The position numbers were made by a program, and so were the translations under genes. A stretch of DNA of 5,075 nucleotides from an uncultured Phycisphaerales bacterium. Lineage in GTDB: Bacteria; Planctomycetota; Phycisphaerae; Phycisphaerales; SM1A02. The DNA is taken from assembly GCA_946886375.1 (NCBI GenBank), contig CAMPIL010000269.1, positions 1-5,075 on the forward strand, written 5' to 3'. The notes beneath the pieces are model-generated. The model worked only from the letters and a program-made list of their open reading frames with translations, did no database searches and had not been told where the DNA came from. This document shows positions 1-5,075 of this stretch, in pieces (the stretch's first letter is position 1; each line of letters opens with the position of its first letter).

Positions 1-1
1 G

Positions 2-109
2 GATTTCACCAATGCCATACGCAACGCCGACCTTGGGCGAGTGGTTCGCCTTCGCATCACGCGCGATGGCGCCACGGTCTTTGTGTTCGTCAAGCCGGCG
101 CGGAGTTGA
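2..109 (+). CDS. C-terminal fragment of a probable PDZ-domain protein (5' end outside window)
   Basis: An open frame enters from the left edge and ends at TGA 107-109, giving 35 residues. The fragment has an alpha-helix-like segment (DFTNAIRNADLG) followed by two short beta-like stretches around RITRDG and VFVFVKP. This order, with a 'D-(x)3-AIR' helix then 'V-x-L-x-I-x-RDG', is typical of the last part of PDZ domains in HtrA/DegP-type serine proteases and related membrane or periplasmic proteases. Only the tail is visible, so no catalytic residues can be checked and the protein could be any PDZ-containing protein. It converges with riboflavin synthase with a 58-bp gap, in which I see no clear hairpin terminator. 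The PDZ assignment is a pattern-based inference; that the frame is coding is more secure than the family. Confidence 0.55.
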   Translation, partial: DFTNAIRNADLGRVVRLRITRDGATVFVFVKPARS

Positions 110-167
110 CCGGCACGGATTTCAGCAGCGGACCAGTCGCGCGAATTGGGCTCTGCAATGCGCCTGT

Positions 168-776
168 TCAGCGCGATTGCGTCCGCTCAAGGTAATTCAC
201 GATCACCTTCGCCAGGTAATCGGTTTCCAGGTTCACCGGAATCCCTTGCGCTCGCGTGCCGAGATTCGTCATCTTGAGCGTGGTCGGAATCAGAGCCGTC
301 TCGAACCAGTCCTCGCCAGTGGCGGCGACGGTAAGCGATACGCCATCAACCGCGATTGATCCTTTCTCAACGATGCACCGCATCAAGGCGCGATCGTTGG
401 GGGTGACCTGCATTCTGCATTGCGCGGGATCGCGCAGCATGCGGCTGATCACGCCGATGCCGTCGATGTGGCCCTGCACGATGTGGCCGCCAAGCGGCGT
501 GCTGGCGGAGACGGCATGTTCGAGGTTCACCGGATCATCTGCCTTCAAGCGGCCGAGCGTCGTCACATCCAGCGTCTGATGGATGATGTCGAAGTGCAGT
601 TCGTCGGGCCGCTGGTCCTGCCGGGCGACGGTCAGGCAGCAGCCGTTCACCGCGATGGAGTCGCCGATTGACGGTCGATGGCTCCAGCCGCATGAATCCA
701 CAGACAGCGCCGCACCGAATGGAGTGGGTGTGAACGCCTTGATTCGACCGAGTTGTTGCACGATGCCGGTGAACAT
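168..776 (-). CDS. ribE: Riboflavin synthase, alpha subunit
   Basis: This enzyme performs the last step of riboflavin synthesis in the cytosol, a dismutation of two 6,7-dimethyl-8-ribityllumazine molecules into riboflavin and a pyrimidinedione. The 202-residue product has the family's tandem-barrel layout. Barrel 1 starts with the hallmark MFTGIV and contains SIGDSIAVNGCCLTV (36-50) and VNLEHA (83-88). The linker has GGHIVQGHIDG (96-106), with H98 and H103. Barrel 2 repeats the pattern with KGSIAVDGVSLTV (138-150) and VNLETDYLAK (181-190). C47 and S147 occupy the positions known as important in the E. coli enzyme. The ATG at 776 is chosen because MFTG is the near-universal N-terminus; the frame also extends to a GTG at 836, but those 20 extra residues do not resemble the family. 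There is no good Shine-Dalgarno before either start. No FMN riboswitch (RFN element) is visible upstream. The gene stands alone, not in a rib operon within this window, and is divergent from the lipoprotein gene. Confidence 0.97.
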   Translation of the reverse strand: MFTGIVQQLGRIKAFTPTPFGAALSVDSCGWSHRPSIGDSIAVNGCCLTVARQDQRPDELHFDIIHQTLDVTTLGRLKADDPVNLEHAVSASTPLGGHIVQGHIDGIGVISRMLRDPAQCRMQVTPNDRALMRCIVEKGSIAVDGVSLTVAATGEDWFETALIPTTLKMTNLGTRAQGIPVNLETDYLAKVIVNYLERTQSR

Positions 777-860
777 GGAGCGGGACGGCCTGCCAGCGCG
801 TCGAGGAGTTATAACCCCAACGCCAACGCGCGGCACGGGGGCAGGTCATTTTCGCCGTGC

Positions 861-889
861 TTGACGGCATCGGACGGCCTCTGGATACT
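861..889 (+). promoter_or_regulatory. Candidate sigma70-type promoter for the beta-propeller lipoprotein gene
   Basis: A -35 element TTGACG at 861-866 (5 of 6 matches to TTGACA) is followed by exactly 17 bp and a -10 element GATACT at 884-889 (4 of 6 matches to TATAAT). Transcription would begin near 896, leaving a leader of about 44 nt before the ATG at 940. The spacing is ideal and the site lies in the divergent intergenic region, which supports the call. The -10 lacks the usual first T, and no experimental support is available. Confidence 0.5.
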
Positions 890-903
890 GGCCGATTCGT
901 CCG
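871..903. promoter_or_regulatory. Interrupted dyad over the candidate promoter (possible operator)
   Basis: CGGAC at 871-875 is complementary to GTCCG at 899-903, and GGCC at 876-879 to GGCC at 890-893, with GATTC (894-898) unpaired on the right side. An alternative pairing joins ATCGG (869-873) to CCGAT (892-896). The dyad encloses the proposed -10 element (884-889) and the likely transcription start, the usual place for a repressor site. In GC-rich DNA such pairings also arise by chance, so this is a weak call. Confidence 0.22.
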
Positions 904-939
904 CCACCGCCGCGGGGAGGGTACAGGAGAACTGCATTG

Positions 940-2136
940 ATGAACCTTATTTCGCACCGCAGCCCGATCTGGACAGTGCTGGCCTGCATCGCGCTGGCGT
1001 GCGCCGGCTGCAAGAGCGCCGACACGACCACCAGCGCGTCTTCCAGCGCTTCAGGCCGCGGCCGGGCAACCGGCGACGCAAGCCCCAACGCCGCACTGCT
1101 CACGCAGGTGGAGCGCAGTCACGTCATCGGCCCGATGGCTGCTGGGGAACTGGAATACCGCGTCGCCTGGCAGTACATCGGGTCGGCCAAGGCGATTCGG
1201 CTGTTCACTCAGCAGGGCGATTCGGTGTTCTTTCTGGACGATCAGAATTACCTCACCCGCATCGGCGTGAACGACGGCAATCGGATGTGGCAGCGGCAGG
1301 TCGCCGACCCGATCGAAGAAGTGCTGGGCATCACCTTTCCGGGCGACCGCGTGTACGTCACCACAGGCGGGGCGATGCTGGTGCTGGACGCCGGCACCGG
1401 CTCGCAAATCGACCGCCAATCGCTGCACCAGATCGCCAACACCGAGCCGGTGATGTACGGCCCGTACTTGATCTATGGCTCGCGCAGCGGTCAACTGGCC
1501 TGGCACAATGGCCTGGTCGGCGCGTACTACCGCGGGTACAAAGTCGCCAACTCTGTGATCATTCCACCTGTTCTCGATGGCGACCTGCTCGTAGCGGTGG
1601 GCAATGACGGAACCATCATGTCGCTGAGCGCAAACTCCGCGCGGCAATACTGGAGCAAGCGCCTGCTCGCGCCAATCATGGCTGCGCCCGCCGTCGGCAA
1701 CGGCGCGGTCTTCGTGGCCGGGCTGGATCAATATCTTTGGGCTTTCAACGCCACCACCGGACGCAATCTGTGGAAGGTGCTGACGCCCGCCCAGTTGACC
1801 GATTCGCCAACGCTGATCGGCGAGCGCGTGTATCAGCAGATTCCCGGTCAGGGGCTGTTCTGTTTCGAGGCGCAGCCCGCCGATTCGCCTGGCGGCGTGC
1901 AGGTGTGGACGGCCCCGGCGGTGAACGGCAACGTCATTCTGATGCGCCGATCGGAATTGCTGGTGTGGGATGATGGGCGCAAGAAAATGACCCTCGCCGA
2001 TGCGCAGCGCGGATCGATGATCAAGAACATCGACTTGCCCGCGGCCACGCGATTGCTCGTGGGCGGTCCGCAGGGAAGCGATCTGTTTGCCGCGAATAAT
2101 GACGGCCGCGTGGTGCGGCTGGTGCCGCGGAACTAG
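940..2136 (+). CDS. Probable lipoprotein with PQQ/BamB-like beta-propeller repeats
   Basis: The 398-residue protein opens with a short charged N-terminus, a hydrophobic stretch (about residues 9-22) and C24, followed by a Ser/Thr-rich linker to about residue 48. This reads as a lipoprotein signal peptide, although the lipobox CAGC has Cys where Leu is usual. The body has recurring PQQ-like beta-propeller blades, a 'V-aliphatic strand, L-x-A/L-D/N-x-x-T/D-G-x-x-x-W' pattern: near 95-118 (DGNRMW), 138-160 (LVLDAGTGSQ), 219-245 (LVAVGNDG and a later YW) and 255-282 (WAFNATTGRNLW, W278), plus a more degenerate one ending near GVQVW. Such propellers usually act as envelope protein-interaction platforms, as BamB does in outer-membrane protein assembly; cofactor binding is not implied. 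AGGAGA at 925-930 precedes ATG 940 by 9 nt. A TTG at 937 in the same frame would add one residue and is equally well placed. The exact role is unknown. Confidence 0.85.
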   Translation: MNLISHRSPIWTVLACIALACAGCKSADTTTSASSSASGRGRATGDASPNAALLTQVERSHVIGPMAAGELEYRVAWQYIGSAKAIRLFTQQGDSVFFLDDQNYLTRIGVNDGNRMWQRQVADPIEEVLGITFPGDRVYVTTGGAMLVLDAGTGSQIDRQSLHQIANTEPVMYGPYLIYGSRSGQLAWHNGLVGAYYRGYKVANSVIIPPVLDGDLLVAVGNDGTIMSLSANSARQYWSKRLLAPIMAAPAVGNGAVFVAGLDQYLWAFNATTGRNLWKVLTPAQLTDSPTLIGERVYQQIPGQGLFCFEAQPADSPGGVQVWTAPAVNGNVILMRRSELLVWDDGRKKMTLADAQRGSMIKNIDLPAATRLLVGGPQGSDLFAANNDGRVVRLVPRN

Positions 2137-2138
2137 GA

Positions 2139-2221
2139 TGGGCCAGGGCGCTGGGCATTGGGCACTTGGCACTGGGCATAGGCTGGTGGCGCAAGTGCCC
2201 AATGCCAAATGCCTGACGCCT
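2139..2221. repeat. Degenerate heptamer repeat array with inverted copies (long hairpin) before and into purH
   Basis: Six head-to-tail 7-bp units run from 2139 to 2180, starting at 2139, 2146, 2153, 2160, 2167 and 2174; the consensus is about GGGCAYT (for example GGGCATT at 2153 and GGGCACT at 2160). After a short spacer (2181-2193) inverted units follow at 2194 (AGTGCCC), 2201 (AATGCCA), 2208 (AATGCCT) and 2215 (GACGCCT). The two halves form a perfect 15-bp inverted repeat, 2154-2168 against 2192-2206, with a 23-nt loop. GGC 2147-2149 can further pair with GCC 2211-2213. The array fills almost all of the 72-bp gap between the lipoprotein stop and the purH ATG and supplies that ATG. It lacks a T-tract, so it is not a classical intrinsic terminator. 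Confidence 0.8.
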
Positions 2222-3840
2222 CACTCATTCCAATCCGCCGCGCGCTGATTTCCGTCAGCGACAAAGACGATCTCATTCCATTCGCCAAATCGCTGGCGGA
2301 GTTGGGCGTGGAGATCATTTCCACCGGCGGCACCGCCGCTGCGCTCAGCCAGGCGGGCGTCAAGGTCATACCCATCGATCAGGTCACCGGGTTCCCGGAA
2401 ATGATGGACGGCCGGGTGAAAACGCTGCACCCTGCGATTCACGGCGCGTTGTTGGGCCGGCGCGATCTGCCCGCGCACGTGCAGGCGATGAAGCAGCACA
2501 ACATCCTTCCCATCGATCTGGTGTGCGTGAACCTCTATCCCTTTGAGCGCACCATTCTCACGCCCGGCATCCGAGACGAACAGGCGATCGAGCAGATCGA
2601 CATTGGCGGGCCCTCCATGCTGCGCTCGGCGGCGAAGAACTTTCAGTTCGTCACGGTCGTCACCTCGGCCGACCAATACGACCGAGTGATCAACGAAATG
2701 CACGCGAACGATGGGGCGACGACATTTGAGTTGCGGCGGGACCTGGCCGCCGCCGCGTTCACCCGCACCGCGGAATACGACACCGCGATCAGCGCGTGGA
2801 TGGGAACGCGCCGGGCCGATCCGTTTCCCTCGATGCTGCGCCTCACCTACGCCATGGCTGGCGATCTGCGCTATGGCGAGAACCCCCACCAGCGCGCCGC
2901 TGTGTACAAAAATCCCGCCTCCCCCGAACCCAGCGTGGTCACCGCGGAAATGCTGCACGGCAAGGAACTGAGTTACAACAACCTCAACGACGGCGCGGCC
3001 GCGCTTGAACTGGTGCAGGAACTGGATGAACTTTTCCCCACTCAATTCGCCGCCGCGATCATCAAGCACGCCAACCCGTGCGGCTCCGCAGTGGCGACTG
3101 ATCTGGCGACGGCGATCGAGCGCGCCTACGCGGGAGATCCGCTGGCGGCGTATGGCGGCATCCTTGCGGTCAGCCGGCCCATCGATGAACGCACCGCTCA
3201 GCGAATTGTCGAGGGGCAGAAATTCCTCGAGGTGATCGTCGCCCCCACCATCGGCGAAACGCCGGCGTTTGATAGTGCAGCGCTCGAATTGCTTCGCGAT
3301 CGCTGGGCCAATGTCCGCCTGCTGGCGACGCGCGGCATCCATCACGCGTACTCCGGGGGCGCGCAGCGAAAGATCAATTACAAATCAATTCCCGGCGGAA
3401 TGCTCGTGCAGGACCGCGACATGAAACTCGCCAACGTCCGCGAATGGCAGCACGCCGCAGGTCCTTCGCCTGATGAGCGGCTGCTGAGTGACGCTGCGTT
3501 TGTCTGGACCATCGCCAAGTACCTCAAATCCAATGCGGTGGCGATCGGGCGCGAGTTTCAACTGCTCGGCGGGGGCATGGGGCAGGTGGATCGCGTGACG
3601 GCGTGCCGGTTGGCCATTGAGCGCGCCTCGTCAAGGCTCAGGACTCAGGCGTCGTCACCGCCAATCGCCGCGTCGGATGCGTTTTTCCCATTCCCCGACG
3701 GCCCACAACTGCTCATCGAGGCGGGCGTTCGGTGCATCGTTCATCCCGGCGGCTCCAAGCGCGACAATGAAACAATCGACATGTGCGAAAAACAGGGCGT
3801 GACGTGCCTGCTCACGGGAACGCGCCATTTCCGGCATTGA
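2209..3840 (+). CDS. purH: Bifunctional AICAR formyltransferase / IMP cyclohydrolase
   Basis: PurH catalyses the last two steps of de novo purine synthesis: formylation of AICAR with 10-formyl-tetrahydrofolate, then ring closure to IMP, in the cytosol. The 543 residues (E. coli 529) contain both domains. The MGS-like IMP cyclohydrolase domain (about 10-155) has RRALISVSDK, ISTGGTAAAL, GRVKTLHP with K71, and DIGGPSMLRSAAKN. The transformylase domain (about 200-543) has RYGENPHQ (Y222-Q228), ELSYNNLND, the catalytic IIKHANPCG with K286 and H287, KSNA (K440-A443), SDAFFPFPDG, HPGGSKRD and the usual C-terminal GTRHFRH. All expected key residues are present and the frame is intact. ATG 2209 is the only ATG, GTG or TTG start in frame after the TAG at 2179 that keeps the conserved N-terminus. 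It has no Shine-Dalgarno and lies inside an inverted heptamer array. The gene follows the lipoprotein gene by 72 bp and may be read through from it. Confidence 0.98.
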   Translation: MPDASLIPIRRALISVSDKDDLIPFAKSLAELGVEIISTGGTAAALSQAGVKVIPIDQVTGFPEMMDGRVKTLHPAIHGALLGRRDLPAHVQAMKQHNILPIDLVCVNLYPFERTILTPGIRDEQAIEQIDIGGPSMLRSAAKNFQFVTVVTSADQYDRVINEMHANDGATTFELRRDLAAAAFTRTAEYDTAISAWMGTRRADPFPSMLRLTYAMAGDLRYGENPHQRAAVYKNPASPEPSVVTAEMLHGKELSYNNLNDGAAALELVQELDELFPTQFAAAIIKHANPCGSAVATDLATAIERAYAGDPLAAYGGILAVSRPIDERTAQRIVEGQKFLEVIVAPTIGETPAFDSAALELLRDRWANVRLLATRGIHHAYSGGAQRKINYKSIPGGMLVQDRDMKLANVREWQHAAGPSPDERLLSDAAFVWTIAKYLKSNAVAIGREFQLLGGGMGQVDRVTACRLAIERASSRLRTQASSPPIAASDAFFPFPDGPQLLIEAGVRCIVHPGGSKRDNETIDMCEKQGVTCLLTGTRHFRH

Positions 3841-3857
3841 TGCTCTTAACCACAATG

Positions 3858-3885
3858 AAGCCCACCCATTGCAATGGGTGGGCTT
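3858..3885. repeat. Perfect 28-bp palindrome, REP-like; possible terminator of purH
   Basis: The arms AAGCCCACCCATTG (3858-3871) and CAATGGGTGGGCTT (3872-3885) are exact reverse complements with no spacer. In RNA this would give a 12-bp stem with a TGCA loop. It begins 18 bp after the purH stop and ends 11 bp before the tag start. No run of T follows on either strand, so it does not match a classical rho-independent terminator, though it could still pause transcription or protect the purH mRNA 3' end. Its form, a short G+C-rich palindrome in an intergenic gap, fits dispersed REP-type elements, but whether it recurs elsewhere cannot be seen from one copy. Confidence 0.75.
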
Positions 3886-3896
3886 AACGATGCACC

Positions 3897-4544
3897 ATGG
3901 TTGCAAACAGCGGATTGCTGAAGGATGACAAGGGAATCTCCCGCTGCTTCTGGTGCATGAGCGATCCGCTGTACATCGCTTATCACGATCGCGAGTGGGG
4001 CTTTCCCGTGTTCGATGACACGCGATTGTTCGAGAAAATCTGCCTTGAGGGTTTTCAGTCGGGCTTGAGTTGGCTGACGATCTTGCGCAAGCGTGAGAAC
4101 TTCCGCGAGGCCTTTGCGGACTTCAACATCGCAACCGTCGCGCGCTTCGGCAAGCGCGATGTGAATCGCCTGCTGAAAGACGCGGGGATCGTTCGCCACC
4201 GGGGAAAGATCGAATCCACCATCAACAACGCCAGACGCGCCATCGAATTGATCGAGGAGTTCGGCAGCCTGGCGCGGTACGTCTGGCAGTTCGAGCCGCC
4301 GGTCAAGGACCACCCTCGCCGGCTGGATTGGAAAACCATTGCGGCGGCCACTTCAACGCCCCAGTCCATCGCCATGAGCAAGGACCTCAAGCGGCGCGGG
4401 TGGTCGTTTGTCGGCCCCACGACGATTCACGCCTTCATGCAGGCTATGGGACTGGTGAACGATCACGTGACCGGCTGTTGCACCCGGCAGGTTGCCGAGG
4501 CAGCCCGACACCGCGCCAAGCGGCCGCAGGCGACCGCCGGCTGA
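3897..4544 (+). CDS. tag: DNA-3-methyladenine glycosylase I
   Basis: Tag removes 3-methyladenine from alkylated DNA, starting base excision repair. The 215-residue product keeps the E. coli Tag (187 aa) pattern throughout with an offset of +13 in the N-terminal half: RCFWCMSDPLYIAYHDREWG (16-35), LEGFQSGLSWLTILRKRE (50-67), DAGIVRHRGKIESTINNAR and MGLVNDHVTGCC. The four zinc ligands of the family are present as C17, H30, H190 and C194. The base-recognition and active-site positions Y29, E51 and W59 match E. coli Tyr16, Glu38 and Trp46. The protein is therefore probably active. It has about 13 extra N-terminal residues and a basic, poorly conserved C-terminal tail. The ATG at 3897 is the first start after the in-frame TAA at 3885 and has no Shine-Dalgarno; a later start such as TTG 3915 would also keep the conserved core. 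No Ada-type partner gene is seen nearby. Confidence 0.97.
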   Translation: MVANSGLLKDDKGISRCFWCMSDPLYIAYHDREWGFPVFDDTRLFEKICLEGFQSGLSWLTILRKRENFREAFADFNIATVARFGKRDVNRLLKDAGIVRHRGKIESTINNARRAIELIEEFGSLARYVWQFEPPVKDHPRRLDWKTIAAATSTPQSIAMSKDLKRRGWSFVGPTTIHAFMQAMGLVNDHVTGCCTRQVAEAARHRAKRPQATAG

Positions 4545-4630
4545 CGTGAAGGTGGGCGCTTGCCAAACCTGAACGCGACGGTTATTGCCTGAACGGCCGC
4601 AGTCGGGCTACCATCCAGCCGAATCAGGTA

Positions 4631-4650
4631 GTATTCTCAGATGAGAATGC
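4631..4650. promoter_or_regulatory. Operator-like dyad upstream of the HNH gene
   Basis: ATTCTCA at 4633-4639 and TGAGAAT at 4642-4648 are exact inverted repeats around a 2-bp centre; the outer pair G4631/C4650 also matches, with one mismatch between. The site is AT-rich within a GC-rich intergenic region and overlaps a -10-like TATTCT (4632-4637). It lies about 26 bp before the HNH start codon. Position and symmetry fit a repressor binding site; as RNA it would be only a small 7-bp stem with too short a loop. The cognate regulator is not identifiable here. Confidence 0.4.
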
Positions 4651-4657
4651 CTTGGAC

Positions 4658-4664
4658 AGGAGGT
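4658..4664 (+). promoter_or_regulatory. Strong Shine-Dalgarno of the HNH gene, with adjacent complementary sequence
   Basis: AGGAGGT matches the 16S anti-Shine-Dalgarno almost fully and ends 11 nt before ATG 4676, which fixes the start of the HNH gene. It is the strongest ribosome binding site in the window. GAGGT (4661-4665 region) is followed after CC by ACCTC, so the site is partly self-complementary and could be weakly occluded. Confidence 0.7.
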
Positions 4665-4675
4665 CCACCTCGCCT

Positions 4676-5075
4676 ATGAGCGTCGTTGCCGTGCTTGATG
4701 AAAAGGTGCTCGTGCTCAACCGCATGTACGCTGCGGTGCGGGTGGTGAGTGCGCGGCGGGCGTTCACCATGCTCTGCAAGCAAGCGGCCGAGGTCATCGC
4801 CTTTGATGATGGGCGCTACATCAACTACGACTTTGAGACGTGGCGGGAAATTGCGGAATTTCAGCGTCAGTTCGAACGCGAGCAGCACGACTGGATCCGC
4901 ACGCCGCGCATCGAAATCGCCGTGCCCAAGATCATTCGTCTGCTTGGCTACGACCGCTTTCCCAAGCAGCAGGTGAAGTTGAACCGGCGCAACTTGTACG
5001 CGCGCGACAACAATCGCTGCCAGTACTGCGGCAAGCATTTTGCGACCAAGGAACTGACGCTGGATCACGTCATAC
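4676..5075 (+). CDS. HNH endonuclease family protein, N-terminal part (3' end outside window)
   Basis: The frame is open from ATG 4676 to the window edge, giving 133 residues without a stop. The N-terminus VLVLNRMYAAVRVVSARRAF (11-30) and the later RTPRIEIAVPKIIRLLGYDR, then LNRRNLYARDNNRCQYCGK, are the standard layout of a widespread bacterial HNH family: a small N-terminal domain followed by the zinc-knuckle and HNH fold. C115 and C118 form the first CxxC pair. D130-H131 in LTLDHV are the start of the ββα-metal motif, with H131 the likely general base. The second CxxC and the remaining catalytic Asn/His would follow beyond the edge. Proteins of this type are often chromosomal and of unproven role, sometimes annotated as restriction endonucleases; no methyltransferase is seen next to it. 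The gene has its own strong ribosome binding site and a dyad upstream, suggesting separate control from tag, 131 bp before it. Confidence 0.9.
   Translation, partial: MSVVAVLDEKVLVLNRMYAAVRVVSARRAFTMLCKQAAEVIAFDDGRYINYDFETWREIAEFQRQFEREQHDWIRTPRIEIAVPKIIRLLGYDRFPKQQVKLNRRNLYARDNNRCQYCGKHFATKELTLDHVI

Noticed and set aside
808..815. GTTATAAC as a -10 element for ribE on the minus strand
   Set aside because: The sequence 17 bp upstream (GTGCCG on the minus strand) is not a -35 element, and the TTGGCG nearby is only 7 bp away; too weak to annotate.
776..836. Alternative GTG start of ribE at 836 giving 20 extra residues
   Set aside because: Riboflavin synthases start at MFTG; the extension is Arg/Pro/Val-rich without family similarity and has no ribosome binding site.
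777..850. Possible FMN riboswitch ahead of ribE on the minus strand
   Set aside because: None of the conserved RFN-element segments are visible in the reverse complement of this stretch.
753..1607. Forward open frame of 284 codons overlapping ribE and the lipoprotein start
   Set aside because: It spans the divergent region out of frame with the lipoprotein gene and reads as Arg-rich noise; the lipoprotein frame has a signal peptide and propeller repeats.
1051..2208. Long minus-strand open frame of 385 codons opposite the lipoprotein gene
   Set aside because: It mirrors the codons of a convincing forward gene, has low-complexity Arg/His/Ala-rich composition and no recognisable domain; such shadows are expected at high GC.
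2221..3345. Minus-strand open frame of 374 codons opposite purH
   Set aside because: purH is unambiguous on the forward strand over this whole interval, and the reverse translation is Arg/Gly/His-rich without family features.
4568..4595. Direct repeat CCTGAACG at 4568 and 4588, 20 bp apart, between tag and the HNH gene
   Set aside because: An 8-bp repeat in a 131-bp gap is not far from chance expectation and shows no further symmetry.
4637..5068. Minus-strand open frame of 143 codons at the right end
   Set aside because: It is the antisense of the HNH gene, whose forward frame is well supported by motifs and a strong ribosome binding site.

Overview
The window is GC-rich bacterial DNA carrying ordinary chromosomal housekeeping genes. 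The mix of a PQQ-type beta-propeller lipoprotein, purH, tag and an HNH protein, with weak or absent Shine-Dalgarno sequences on several genes and palindromic or heptamer repeats between genes, would suit a planctomycete (perhaps the Phycisphaerae side). That placement is an inference from style, not from a marker gene. There are no rRNA or tRNA genes, no CRISPR array and no insertion sequence.

Layout: (1) 2-109, + strand, the last 35 codons of a protein that looks like the end of a PDZ domain. (2) 168-776, - strand, riboflavin synthase alpha subunit, convergent with the fragment. (3) 777-939, a divergent intergenic region with a good sigma70-type promoter candidate (861-889) facing right. (4) 940-2136, a probable lipoprotein with PQQ/BamB-like beta-propeller repeats. 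(5) 2139-2221, an array of degenerate 7-bp repeats followed by inverted copies; it folds into a 15-bp perfect stem and runs into the start of purH. (6) 2209-3840, complete bifunctional purH. (7) 3858-3885, a perfect 28-bp palindrome. (8) 3897-4544, DNA-3-methyladenine glycosylase I (tag) with all its zinc ligands. (9) 4545-4675, an intergenic region with an operator-like dyad and a strong Shine-Dalgarno. (10) 4676 to the window end, the N-terminal part of an HNH endonuclease family protein, cut by the window edge.

The genes do not form one pathway. ribE serves flavin synthesis, purH the last two steps of IMP synthesis, tag alkylation repair, and the propeller protein a cell-envelope role. I see no evidence for a new multi-gene system. 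The features most worth a second look are non-coding: the inverted heptamer array that supplies the purH start codon, the REP-like palindrome before tag, and the dyads upstream of the lipoprotein and HNH genes.
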